Shown here in pieces: positions 30,346 through 39,279 of a DNA stretch of 64,000 bases. Both the position numbers and the translations under genes were made by a program. The DNA comes from Planctomycetes bacterium ADurb.Bin069 (GTDB lineage Bacteria > Planctomycetota > UBA8108 > UBA8890 > UBA8898). Under the pieces are notes generated by a model. It saw only the letters and a program-made list of their open reading frames with translations, did no database searches and was not told where the DNA came from. How positions within the stretch are numbered: the stretch's first letter is position 1; every line of letters begins with the position of its first letter. The DNA is taken from assembly GCA_002070955.1 (NCBI GenBank), contig MWEK01000010.1:1-64000 (forward strand), in the 5' to 3' direction.

Positions 30346-32913
30346 ATGGGTGCGCAAGGCTTGGCGTCGAAGTTCGTCCTGGTTGCCCTATGCATTGCCG
30401 GCACGACCCCGGCGGCCGCCGAAGAGGGCGCCTGGCTGCCCTTCGTGCTGCCCTGGGACGATGCCGTCGAAAGCCCGATCAGCGCTGCCTTTCTCCTGGA
30501 GGCGCCGGCCGGTAAGTCAGGACCCGTCACGGTGCGCGACGGCCGCTTCTTCGCGGGCGACCGTCGGATTCGGTTCTGGGGCGTCAACGTATGCTTCGGC
30601 GCCTGCTTTCCCGAAGAGGACGCCGCGCGGGCGATCGCCGCGCGCATGGCGAAGTTCGGGATCAACTGCGTGCGCTTCCACCACATGGACATGCGTCCGT
30701 TTCCGGGGGGCATCTTCGCCGACCGCAAACTTGAGGACCTGGCGCCCGAGGCGCTCGCGCGCCTGGATCGCTTCTTCGCCGAGCTCAAGAGCCGCGGCAT
30801 CTACGTGAACCTGAACCTGCACGTCAGCCGCTGGTGGTCGCGGGCGCACGGCTGGCCCGGCGCGGAGGAGCTGGAGAATTTCGACAAGATGCTGGCGATC
30901 TTTCACCCCGAGCTCATCGCCGCGCAGAAGAAGTACGCGCGCGACCTGCTCGGCCACCGCAACCCGCACACCGGGTTGACCTACGCCGAGGACCCGGCGG
31001 TGGCCATGGTGGAGATCACCAACGAGAACTCGCTCTTCATGTGGAGCGCGCCGCGCGTGCTCCCGCGCCTCCCGGAACCTTACGCCAAGCTCCTCGCCGC
31101 CCAGTGGAACGCGTGGCTCGCGGCGCGCTACGGCGGCAACGCCGAGCTCAGGAAGGCTTGGGAGGCGGGCGCCTCGCCGCTGGGCGGGAATCTGCTGAAG
31201 GATCCGCTCTTTGCGACCCTGGGCGGCGGCAAGGGATCCGCCGCCGTGTGGCGGTGCGAGCAGCACGCCGGCGCGGCCATGGAAGCCGCGCCGGCTGGGG
31301 GCGGCGGCGTGGTGCGCATCGCCATCGCGCGCGTCTCGGGCACGGACTGGCACCTGCAGTTCAAGCAGGAGAGGATCGCGCTGGAGGAGGGGAAGTTCTA
31401 CACGGTGTCGTTCCGCGGCCGGGCCGCCGCGCCGAAGATGATCCGGGTGGGGGTGTCTCAAGCGCACGCCCCGTGGAGCGGCCTAGGCCTTTCGGAGGAA
31501 TGCGCGCTCGCGCCCGAATGGCGCTCGTTCGCCTTCGGCTTCACCTGCGCCGCGACCGACGCCGACTGCCGGCTCGGATTCACCGTGGGCCGTGACGTGA
31601 CGGCGGTGGAACTTGCCGACATCGCTCTCAGGCCGGGCGGTCGGACGGGGGTGGCCGAGGGCGAATCGCTGGCCCGGGGCTCCGTGGCGTTGTTCCCGGC
31701 GGGAGGCGCGCTGTCGGAGGCCCGCGCGCGGGACCGCCTCGCGTTCCTCCACGACATGGAACTGCGCTACTTCACCGATATGCGCGCCTACCTGCGGCGC
31801 GAACTCGGCGTTAAGGCGCCCATCACGGGCACCATTGCCTTCGGATCCCTCGGCACGCGCATCCAGGCACGGATGGACTTCGTCGACCAGCACGCCTACT
31901 GGCAGCATCCGCACTTCCCCCGCAGGCCGTGGGACCCCCGGGATTGGACCGTCGCCAACATCGCCATGAGCGCCGCCGCGGACGGCGGTTGCTTCCCGCA
32001 CCTGGCCGTCACGCGCGTCGCCGGCCTGCCGTACACGGTGACGGAGTACAACCACCCGGCGCCCATGGATTCCCAGGCGGAGACCGTGCCGATGATCGCG
32101 AGTCTCGCGGCCCTCCAGGATTGGGACGGCGTCTTCCTTTTCACCTACAGCCATGCCGACGATTTCAAGCGGGAGAAGTACCACGGCTTTTTCGACATCG
32201 ATGCCAACCCCGCGAAGATGGGCTTTATGTCCGCCGGGGCGCTGCTCTTTCTCGGAGGCCGGATTCAGCCCGCGGCCGGAGTGCTGCACCGGCCCCTCGG
32301 GTTCGACGAGGCGCTGGAGGCCGCGCAGCGGTCGGTCACGCATCTGCTGCCCTATCTGAACCAGCGGGGATTTCAGTGGCGCGAGCTGCTGACGCGACGT
32401 TTCGCGCTGGTGTGCGACGGCGCGGGACGCCTCGAAGAGGGCGGCGGATCTTCCCCGCGGGTCGACTGGCGGGACGGCCGTTACACGGTGGACGGCCCCG
32501 CGGCGAAGGTCGCCTGCGGCCGCCTCGCGGGGCGGCGCCTCGATCTGAGCGGCCTGTCCATGGAGGTGCGCGCGCCGGCCGAGGCGAGCATCGTGCTGGT
32601 GGCGCGCGACGGGGCGCCCATCGACGCGTCCCGGGAAATGCTGCTGGTGGCCTGCGGCCGCTGCGAAAATACCGCCATGGGCTGGAACGCGGCGCGGGAC
32701 AGCGTCGGCGCGGCGTGGGGGACGGAGCCCGTGCGCATCGAGGCCGTCGAAGCCCGGATCACCCTGCGCGCGCCGGAGGGAGGGCTTCGCGTCAGGCGCC
32801 TCGATGTCCGCGGGCGTCCGGCGGGCGACGTTCCCGCCGAAGCCGCGGGCGGCGCCGCGAGTTTCACCATCGGCGGCGCCGGGGCGGGCTTGTGGTACCT
32901 GCTTGAGCGCTGA
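30346..32913 (+). CDS. Exported GH5/GH-A-like glycoside hydrolase with carbohydrate-binding module
   Basis: This 855-residue protein has a signal peptide (FVLVALCIAGTTPAAA). A clan A-type TIM barrel holds RIRFWGVNVCFG, MAKFGINCVRFHHMD, YVNLNLHV, the likely acid/base Glu in VEITNENSLF and the likely nucleophile Glu in YTVTEYNHPAP. The two catalytic Glu are about 345 residues apart because a carbohydrate-binding-module-like beta-sandwich (KFYTVSFRGRAAAPKMIRVG... to LGFTVG) is inserted between them. A C-terminal beta-domain follows. Such proteins attack beta-linked plant or algal glycans outside the cell. AAGGAGG fixes ATG 30346; the leader is nearly identical to that of the gene at 37874. Confidence 0.8.
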   Translation: MGAQGLASKFVLVALCIAGTTPAAAEEGAWLPFVLPWDDAVESPISAAFLLEAPAGKSGPVTVRDGRFFAGDRRIRFWGVNVCFGACFPEEDAARAIAARMAKFGINCVRFHHMDMRPFPGGIFADRKLEDLAPEALARLDRFFAELKSRGIYVNLNLHVSRWWSRAHGWPGAEELENFDKMLAIFHPELIAAQKKYARDLLGHRNPHTGLTYAEDPAVAMVEITNENSLFMWSAPRVLPRLPEPYAKLLAAQWNAWLAARYGGNAELRKAWEAGASPLGGNLLKDPLFATLGGGKGSAAVWRCEQHAGAAMEAAPAGGGGVVRIAIARVSGTDWHLQFKQERIALEEGKFYTVSFRGRAAAPKMIRVGVSQAHAPWSGLGLSEECALAPEWRSFAFGFTCAATDADCRLGFTVGRDVTAVELADIALRPGGRTGVAEGESLARGSVALFPAGGALSEARARDRLAFLHDMELRYFTDMRAYLRRELGVKAPITGTIAFGSLGTRIQARMDFVDQHAYWQHPHFPRRPWDPRDWTVANIAMSAAADGGCFPHLAVTRVAGLPYTVTEYNHPAPMDSQAETVPMIASLAALQDWDGVFLFTYSHADDFKREKYHGFFDIDANPAKMGFMSAGALLFLGGRIQPAAGVLHRPLGFDEALEAAQRSVTHLLPYLNQRGFQWRELLTRRFALVCDGAGRLEEGGGSSPRVDWRDGRYTVDGPAAKVACGRLAGRRLDLSGLSMEVRAPAEASIVLVARDGAPIDASREMLLVACGRCENTAMGWNAARDSVGAAWGTEPVRIEAVEARITLRAPEGGLRVRRLDVRGRPAGDVPAEAAGGAASFTIGGAGAGLWYLLER

Positions 32914-32916
32914 ACC

Positions 32917-34464
32917 TCACCCGGCCAGGGTCGCGCGCAACTCCTTGAGCAGGGCGTCCACCGTGAAGGGCTTCGGCAGAAAACGGGTTCCGGCGGGCTT
33001 CAGGCCCTTGTGAAAGACCTCGTCCTCCCCGCAGGCCGACATGAACAGGACCTTGAAGCCGGGGCGGTCGCCCTGGAAGCGCTCGGTGAGCTTCTTGCCG
33101 TTCATGCCGCGGAGGAGAACGTCGGCGATGCACAGATCGATGGCATCTTCGTGCCGGTTCCAGAGAGCGAGGGCCTCCTCGGGCGTCGCGGCCGTGAGGG
33201 GGCGGTAGCCGTGTTCCCGGAGCGCCGCCGCGATCAGCTCCCGGACCGCGCCGTCGTCATCGATGACGAGCACGGTTTCCCGCCCTCTCGCGGAGGGCGC
33301 GGCGAGACCCGCCTGCGGAACCGGCGGCGCCGTGGCGAGAGGCAGATAGATCGTGAAGGTCGTGCCCTTGCCGAGGGTGCTGGCCGCTTCGATGTGCCCT
33401 TGGTGCTGTCTCACGGCGGCGTAGACCGTGGGCAGCCCCAGGCCCGTGCCGCAGCCCTCGGGTTTGGTGGTGAAGAAAGGCTCGAAAAGGCGCCGGCGCG
33501 TGGCCGCATCCATGCCGCGGCCCGTGTCCGCGAAGGTGAGGACTGCGTGAGGACCGGGCGCCAGGTCGGCGAAGCGCCGCGCGGATTTCCGGTCCAGCGC
33601 CGCGTGCTCGGTCCGGATCGCGATGGTGCCGCCCTCGGGCATGGCATCGCGGGCGTTGAAGGCGAGGTTGAGCACGATCTGTTCGATCTGGTCGGTGTCG
33701 GCGAGGATGGGCGCGGGCGCGGTACACGGCCTGAACTCGATGTTGATCTTCGCGCCCAGCAGCGCCGCCAGGGCGTCGGTCATGCCGCCGAGCAGCGCGT
33801 TCAGATCGACGACCTTGCGGTCCGGCTCCCGCCGGCAACTGGACGCCAGCAGGCTCGCCATGGTCTCCGCGGCGCGCTGAATCCGCGCGACCTGAGCGCG
33901 GAGATGCTCGGGCGCCTGCTTGAGAAGCAGCCGCGCGTAGCCGAGGACGACGGTGAGGAGATTCTTGAAGTCGTGCGTGAGGCGGCCGCTGGTTGCGGCG
34001 TTGCAGGCTTCGGCGGCGTGCTCCATGCGCCGCGCCTGCTCCTCCCGGAGGGCGATCCACGCGCTGATGTCGCGGGCGACGCCCATGACGTGCGTCACCC
34101 TGCCGCGGGCGTCCTTAATTGGCGTGAGGGTGGTGTTGAACCAGCGCACGTCCTGACCGATCCGGGTGAGGGCTTCGTCCGCCGCCAGCGCTTCGCCCGT
34201 CTCGAAGACGCGCACGACGGCGGCGAGCTGCCGTGCGGCGATCTCCGGCGGGAAGAGGTCATGCATGTGGCGCCCGGCGAACGCCTCGGGCGTGGTCGCG
34301 AAGAAGGCGGCCGCCGCGGGGTTGACGGCGACAAAGCATCCCTCGGGGTCGAAGAGGAACACCGAGTCGGGATAGGACTGGAAAAAATGCTCGAAACCCG
34401 GCAGGGGCTTCTTCGGGGCGGAGGACCGCCCCAAGCCCTCTCCGCGCTCGTCCGGCGAGTTCAT
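32917..34464 (-). CDS. Hybrid sensor histidine kinase (PAS-HisKA-HATPase-REC)
   Basis: This 515-residue cytoplasmic kinase (no membrane segment) has a PAS domain at about 23-140 (YPDSVFLFDPEGCFVAVNPA..., GVARDIS), the phospho-acceptor His in RLTHDFKNLLT (His164), the ATP-binding N box LAFNARDAMPEGG, the G boxes DTGRGMD and GTGLGLPTVYA, and a C-terminal receiver domain (VLVIDDDGAVREL, CIADVLL with the Asp, LPKPF with the Lys). The signal is sensed internally through PAS. It is divergent from the GH116-like gene across 175 bases, so it might regulate it, but there is no output domain in the receiver. ATG 34464 is assumed; upstream in-frame starts exist. Confidence 0.88.
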   Translation of the reverse strand: MNSPDERGEGLGRSSAPKKPLPGFEHFFQSYPDSVFLFDPEGCFVAVNPAAAAFFATTPEAFAGRHMHDLFPPEIAARQLAAVVRVFETGEALAADEALTRIGQDVRWFNTTLTPIKDARGRVTHVMGVARDISAWIALREEQARRMEHAAEACNAATSGRLTHDFKNLLTVVLGYARLLLKQAPEHLRAQVARIQRAAETMASLLASSCRREPDRKVVDLNALLGGMTDALAALLGAKINIEFRPCTAPAPILADTDQIEQIVLNLAFNARDAMPEGGTIAIRTEHAALDRKSARRFADLAPGPHAVLTFADTGRGMDAATRRRLFEPFFTTKPEGCGTGLGLPTVYAAVRQHQGHIEAASTLGKGTTFTIYLPLATAPPVPQAGLAAPSARGRETVLVIDDDGAVRELIAAALREHGYRPLTAATPEEALALWNRHEDAIDLCIADVLLRGMNGKKLTERFQGDRPGFKVLFMSACGEDEVFHKGLKPAGTRFLPKPFTVDALLKELRATLAG

Positions 34465-34639
34465 TGTCGGATGCCATCCATCGTTGCTGTGGAAAAAGCC
34501 GCGTTTGGCGACTTCCCATGCAGTATACATCGACCGGCGCGCGGGCAATAGCATGAAGTCTCACCGGCGCCGCCTGTGGTACACTTTCATGATCCCACGG
34601 GGTGCGCTAGGCGCGGCGAGATCCACGAGGAGAAAGGCA

Positions 34640-37600
34640 ATGCGGCGGAGAGGTTTGGTGTCACTTGTGGGTGCGCTGGTCGTCGCGGCGCCGTCGTGCG
34701 TCGCCGCCGGGCCCGAGCTCGATCCGGCGCATCTGCGCCTGGTGCCCCTCGACAAGGGGCTCGATCCGGCCTGGGTGCGCCGGCTTGCGGCGCGGGGCGA
34801 GCGCGAGGTGCGGCGCGGCGGGGAACTGGACTGGATCGGCATGCCCATCGGCGGGTTGTGCGCGGGGACGCTCTACATGGGCGGCGACGGCCGGTTGTGG
34901 CTCTGGGACGTCTTCAACAAATCCGGCCGGGGAGGGCTCAAGGAGGGGGGGACGAGCGGGCAGGCCTATGTCAAGCCGCTCAGGCCCGAGTCGCCGTTCG
35001 AGCAGCGTTTTGTCCTGCTCCTGCGGCCGGCCGGCGGCGAGGCCGGCGTTGTGCTGCCCCTCGACCGAACGGGCGGAGCGCGCATCGAATTCGCGGGCGA
35101 GTATCCCATTGCCGATGTGGTCTACCGCTGGGACGAAGCCCCGGTGGAAGTGGCGCTGCGGGCGTTTTCGCCCTTCGTGCCGCTCGATTTCGCATGTTCG
35201 AGTTTCCCGGCGACGGTGCTCCGATACACCGTCAGGAATAAGGGATCCGCCGCGGTTAGTTGCGTCCTGGGCGGAGTGCTCGAGAATGCCATCGGGCGCC
35301 ATACCGGGAAGCGCGGCGCCCTGGTCCGGCATAACCGAATCGAGGTAGGGCCGGGCTTCAAGGCGCTTACGTGCGCCGCGGAGGAGCCGCCCGCCGCGCC
35401 TGGCGCGCCGGCGCGGCCCGATCTCTTGTTCGAGGACTTCGAGCAGCCGACTTACGAGGGCTGGACCGTCGAGGGCGCGGCCTTCGGCGCCGGTCCCATC
35501 GAGAAGGGACGTATACCTTCCTACCAGCGGATCACGAAGCTCCGGGGCGGGCGCATGGTGAACTCCCACGCCACGGCGCCGGGAAACAGCATCGAGGAAA
35601 AAGACGCGCAGACGGGGAAGCTCGTGAGCCGGGCTTTTCGCATCGAACGGCGGCACATCGCCTTTCTTATCGGCGGCGGGGCGCACGCGGGTCGCACCGG
35701 TCTGGACCTTGTCGTGGATGGCCGCGTCGTCGCCTCGGCGACGGGCCATAACGACAACGAGCTCAGGCTCGATTCCTTTGATGTCGCGGCGCACGAAGAT
35801 AAGGAGGCCCGCCTTGTCATCGTCGATGCGGAGAGCGGGCCGTGGGGGAACATCGGCGTCGATCACATCGTTTTTTGCGATGGCGCCCCCGGCGAACCCT
35901 ACCGCCTTCGGGAGCAACACGACTGGGGCACCATGAGCCTGGCGGTCGTCGGCGGAGGAGAGCGGGTCTCCGGCTGCGCGCAGGTCGCCACGGCGGAAAG
36001 CTTCTGCGCCGCGCCGGATTGCGCCGCGCGCGAGGCGCGGGCGCCCTTCGGCGAGCGCCTCCTGGGCGCGGTGGGGCGCGCCTTCACCCTCGAGCCCGGA
36101 CGCGAGGAGTCCGTCGTCTTCATCGCGGCGTGGCATTTCCCGAACCTGTATCTTCCGGGCCTGCCCGGCAATCTGGGCCGGTACTACGCGACGCGCGCCG
36201 CCTCGTCGTTCGAGGTCGCCGCGGCGGTGGCGGGCGATCTGGAGAACCTGACGGCGTTGACGGAGCTCTGGCACCGGACCTGGTATCGCGATTCGACCCT
36301 GCCCTGGTGGTTCTTGAACCGGACTTTCGTCAACACGTCGATTCTGGCCACCGACACGGCGTACCGCTTCGCGAACGGACGCTTCTACGGGTGGGAAGGC
36401 ATCGACTGCTGCCCGGGCACCTGCGGCCACGTGTGGATGTACGCCCAAGCCGTCGGGAGGCTCTTTCCGGAGTTGGAGCGGGACCTGAGGGAGCGCGTGG
36501 ACCTGGATCTGGCGATGCAGCCCTCGGGCGCCGTGCATTTCCGCGCCGAGCACAATCGGTCCGTGGCGGTGGACGGCCAGGCCGGCGTGGTCCTGCGCGC
36601 CTACCGCGAACACCAGATGACGGCCGACGCCGCCTTCCTCGCCAGAAACTGGCCCGCCATCGCCCGCGCCCTGAGTTATTTGATCCGCCAGGATGGGGAC
36701 GGCGATGGGTTGCTGGAGGGCGCGCAACACAACACGCTCGATGCCGATTGGTACGGCCGCATTCCGGCCATGAGCTCGCTTTATCTGGCGGCGCTCAAGG
36801 CCGGGAACGCCATGGCCGAGGAGGTCGGCGACGCCGAATTCGCGGCGCTGACGGCGCGCATTCTCGCCGCGGGCCGCAAGAACATCCTGGCGCTCTTCAA
36901 CGGCCGGTACTTCATCCAGGTCGAGGATCCCGCCTATCCCGACGCGATCGGCGTGGGCGCGGGCTGCCACATCGACAACGTCTTCGGCCAGAGCTGGGCC
37001 TTTCAGGTGGGCTTGGGACGGATCATCGATGCGGGCCCGGTCAGGACGGCGCTCGACTCGCTCTGGAAGTTCAACTTCGCGCCGGACGTGGGCCCCCTGC
37101 GCGCCTCGCTTCCGGACAAGATCAAGGGCCGGCCCTATGCCCTGGCCGGCGAGGCCGGGCTCCTCATGTGCACCTGGCCCCTCGGCGGCGGGCGCGCCGA
37201 CAGGCAGCGCCACTGGCAGTACGGCTACTTCAACGAATGCATGACCGGGTTCGAATACCAGGTGGCGGGGCACATGCTCTGGGAAGGGATGGTCGAGCGC
37301 GGCCTGGCCGTGACGCGCGCCGTTCACGACCGCTACGCCCCGGCGAAGCGCAATCCCTACAACGAAATCGAGTGCAGCGACCACTACGCCCGGGCCATGG
37401 CCAGCTACGGCGTCTTCCTGGCGGCCTGCGGGTACGAGCACCACGGTCCCAAAGGCAGCCTGGCCTTCGCGCCGCGGCTCTCGCCCGAGGACTTCAGCGC
37501 GGCGTTCACCGCCGCCGGGGGCTGGGGGCTCTTCGCGCAGAAGCGCGCGGGCGCGGCGCAGCGCGATACGCTCGAGCTGCGCTGGGGATCGCTCACGCTG

Positions 37601-37774
37601 CGGAGTTTCGCTTTCGAGGCGCCGGGGGCCGTTGACGCCGAGAAGGTCCGCGCGGAGCTGGACGGCCGGCCGATCGAATGCGAGGCGGCGCGCGACGGCG
37701 CCCGCATCCTCGTCACCTTCCCGCGGCCCGTCGTGCTGCGGGCGCCGGCGAAGCTCGTGATCGACGCCGGTTGA
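34640..37774 (+). CDS. GH116-like glycoside hydrolase with inserted beta-module
   Basis: This 1044-residue exported protein has a signal peptide (LVSLVGALVVAAPSCVAAG). The N-terminal beta-sandwich of GH116 (GBA2-type beta-glucosidase) starts at WIGMPIGGLCAGTLYMGGDG. At about 260-415 an extra module is inserted (FEDFEQPTYEGW... LDLVVDGRVV... VDHIVFCDG) that looks like the levanase-type binding domain of GH32/CBM66 proteins. The (alpha/alpha)6 catalytic domain follows, with LNRTFVNTSILATDTAYRF, GCCPGTCGHVWMYAQ, NTLDADWYGRIPAMSSLYL and the C-terminal NECMTGFEYQVAGHML. The family removes beta-linked glucose or xylose. GAGGAG precedes ATG 34640. The insertion splits sandwich from toroid and may target the enzyme to a polymer. 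Confidence 0.85.
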   Translation: MRRRGLVSLVGALVVAAPSCVAAGPELDPAHLRLVPLDKGLDPAWVRRLAARGEREVRRGGELDWIGMPIGGLCAGTLYMGGDGRLWLWDVFNKSGRGGLKEGGTSGQAYVKPLRPESPFEQRFVLLLRPAGGEAGVVLPLDRTGGARIEFAGEYPIADVVYRWDEAPVEVALRAFSPFVPLDFACSSFPATVLRYTVRNKGSAAVSCVLGGVLENAIGRHTGKRGALVRHNRIEVGPGFKALTCAAEEPPAAPGAPARPDLLFEDFEQPTYEGWTVEGAAFGAGPIEKGRIPSYQRITKLRGGRMVNSHATAPGNSIEEKDAQTGKLVSRAFRIERRHIAFLIGGGAHAGRTGLDLVVDGRVVASATGHNDNELRLDSFDVAAHEDKEARLVIVDAESGPWGNIGVDHIVFCDGAPGEPYRLREQHDWGTMSLAVVGGGERVSGCAQVATAESFCAAPDCAAREARAPFGERLLGAVGRAFTLEPGREESVVFIAAWHFPNLYLPGLPGNLGRYYATRAASSFEVAAAVAGDLENLTALTELWHRTWYRDSTLPWWFLNRTFVNTSILATDTAYRFANGRFYGWEGIDCCPGTCGHVWMYAQAVGRLFPELERDLRERVDLDLAMQPSGAVHFRAEHNRSVAVDGQAGVVLRAYREHQMTADAAFLARNWPAIARALSYLIRQDGDGDGLLEGAQHNTLDADWYGRIPAMSSLYLAALKAGNAMAEEVGDAEFAALTARILAAGRKNILALFNGRYFIQVEDPAYPDAIGVGAGCHIDNVFGQSWAFQVGLGRIIDAGPVRTALDSLWKFNFAPDVGPLRASLPDKIKGRPYALAGEAGLLMCTWPLGGGRADRQRHWQYGYFNECMTGFEYQVAGHMLWEGMVERGLAVTRAVHDRYAPAKRNPYNEIECSDHYARAMASYGVFLAACGYEHHGPKGSLAFAPRLSPEDFSAAFTAAGGWGLFAQKRAGAAQRDTLELRWGSLTLRSFAFEAPGAVDAEKVRAELDGRPIECEAARDGARILVTFPRPVVLRAPAKLVIDAG

Positions 37775-37873
37775 GGCCGCGGGCGGGCGGCAGCGTTGCC
37801 GGCGGGCGATTGTCTTCGGGCTTCGGCCGGGGCATCATGGAGGCGGCGTTTGGTCCGCGACAAGGAGGCTCCC

Positions 37874-39253
37874 ATGGTTTGCTTCGGACTGGCGTTGCTC
37901 GCCGCGGTTGCCGCGCCGGCTCGAGCCGGCGAGGCGCTTTCCCTCCATCCTCGCAATCCGCGCTACCTCCAGTTCCGGGGGGCGCCGACGGTTCTGATCA
38001 CGTCGGGCGAGCACTACGGCGCCGTGCTCAACCTCGACTTCGACTACGTGCCGTACCTCGATGAGCTCGCGGACAAGGGGCTGAACCTGACGCGCACCTT
38101 CTCGGGCGTGTACTGCGAATCGGCCCGGTCGTTCAACATCGAGCGGAACCCGCTGGCGCCCGCCGCGCACCGCTATCTCTGCCCGTGGGCGCGGAGCGCG
38201 ACGCCGGGTTACGCCAACGGCGGCGCCAAGTTCGACCTGACGAAGTGGGATGAAGCCTATTTTGCGCGGCTGCGGGATTTCATGGCGCGGGCGGGCGCCC
38301 GGGGCATCGTGGTCGAATACGTTTTCTTCTGCCCCTTCTACGAGGACGAAATGTGGAATCTCAGCCCCATGAACGCCGCCAACAACGTGAACGGCATCGG
38401 CGCCATGGCGCGCACCGATGTCTACACGCTCAAAGACGCGGCCATGCAGGCGGTTCACGAGGCCTTCGTCCGCAAAGTCGTCGCCGCCCTGAACGAGTAC
38501 GACAACCTGTACTACGAAATCTGCAACGAACCCTATTTCGGCGGCGTGACCCTGGAGTGGCAGCGGCGCATCGCCGACACCATCGTCGCGGCGGAGGAGG
38601 GGCTGGCGGTCCGGCATCTGATCGCTCAAAACATCGCCAACGGCAAGGCCAAGGTGGTCGACCCGCACCCGGCGGTCTCCATCTTCAACTTCCACTATGC
38701 GCGCCCGCCGGAGGCCGTCGCCATGAACCTGGGTCTCAACCGGGTGATCGCCGACGACGAAACCGGATTCGCGGGGGGCGCCGATGCAACCTATCGCAGG
38801 GAGGGCTGGGATTTCATCATCGCCGGCGGCGGCATCTACAGCAACCTGGACTACTCTTTCGCGCCTGGCTGCGAGCGCGGCACGGCGCAGCCCGAGGCGC
38901 CCGGCGGAGGGGGCGCGGTGCTCAGGCGGCAGCTCGGGATTCTGAAGGACTTCATCCACGGCTTCGATTTCCCCGCCATGGGGCCGCACAACGAGATCGT
39001 GAAGGGCGGGGTACCCGCGAAAGCGACGGTTCGCGTTCTGGCCCAGCCCGGCCACGCCTATGCGGTCTATGTCAACGGGGGTTCCAAGGCCGAACTCGCC
39101 CTCGAGCTGCCCGCGGGGGCCTACAAGGCGCGGTGGGTGGACACGAAGACCGGCGCCGTCGCCGCGCAGGAAGCGTTCAGCCACGAGGGCGGCGTCCGGA
39201 CCCTGGTCTCGCCGGCGTACACCGAGGACATTGCGCTGGGCATCATGCGCTGA
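37874..39253 (+). CDS. Exported GH5-like TIM-barrel protein
   Basis: This 459-residue protein has a signal peptide (MVCFGLALLAAVAAPARAG). The barrel begins with NPRYLQFRGAPTVLITSGEHYG and LADKGLNLTRTFSGVY, continues with GIVVEYVFFCPF, and has the probable acid/base Glu in LYYEICNEPYFGG (about 225). A second acidic residue in VIADDETGFAGG may be the nucleophile. A small C-terminal beta-domain (VYVNGGSKAELALELPAGAY) closes it. It resembles the DUF4038/GH5-like proteins abundant in Planctomycetota-type genomes; the substrate is unknown. CAAGGAGG fixes the start. It lies downstream of the GH116-like gene by 99 bases. Confidence 0.75.
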   Translation: MVCFGLALLAAVAAPARAGEALSLHPRNPRYLQFRGAPTVLITSGEHYGAVLNLDFDYVPYLDELADKGLNLTRTFSGVYCESARSFNIERNPLAPAAHRYLCPWARSATPGYANGGAKFDLTKWDEAYFARLRDFMARAGARGIVVEYVFFCPFYEDEMWNLSPMNAANNVNGIGAMARTDVYTLKDAAMQAVHEAFVRKVVAALNEYDNLYYEICNEPYFGGVTLEWQRRIADTIVAAEEGLAVRHLIAQNIANGKAKVVDPHPAVSIFNFHYARPPEAVAMNLGLNRVIADDETGFAGGADATYRREGWDFIIAGGGIYSNLDYSFAPGCERGTAQPEAPGGGGAVLRRQLGILKDFIHGFDFPAMGPHNEIVKGGVPAKATVRVLAQPGHAYAVYVNGGSKAELALELPAGAYKARWVDTKTGAVAAQEAFSHEGGVRTLVSPAYTEDIALGIMR

Positions 39254-39279
39254 GCGCGGCGCGCGGTTCCGCGCGCCGC

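Noticed and set aside
34661..37444. Open frame of about 930 codons opposite the GH116-like gene
   Set aside because: Low-complexity Arg/Pro/Ala-rich product, no ribosome-binding site, and the plus-strand frame has a signal peptide and recognisable GH116 blocks.
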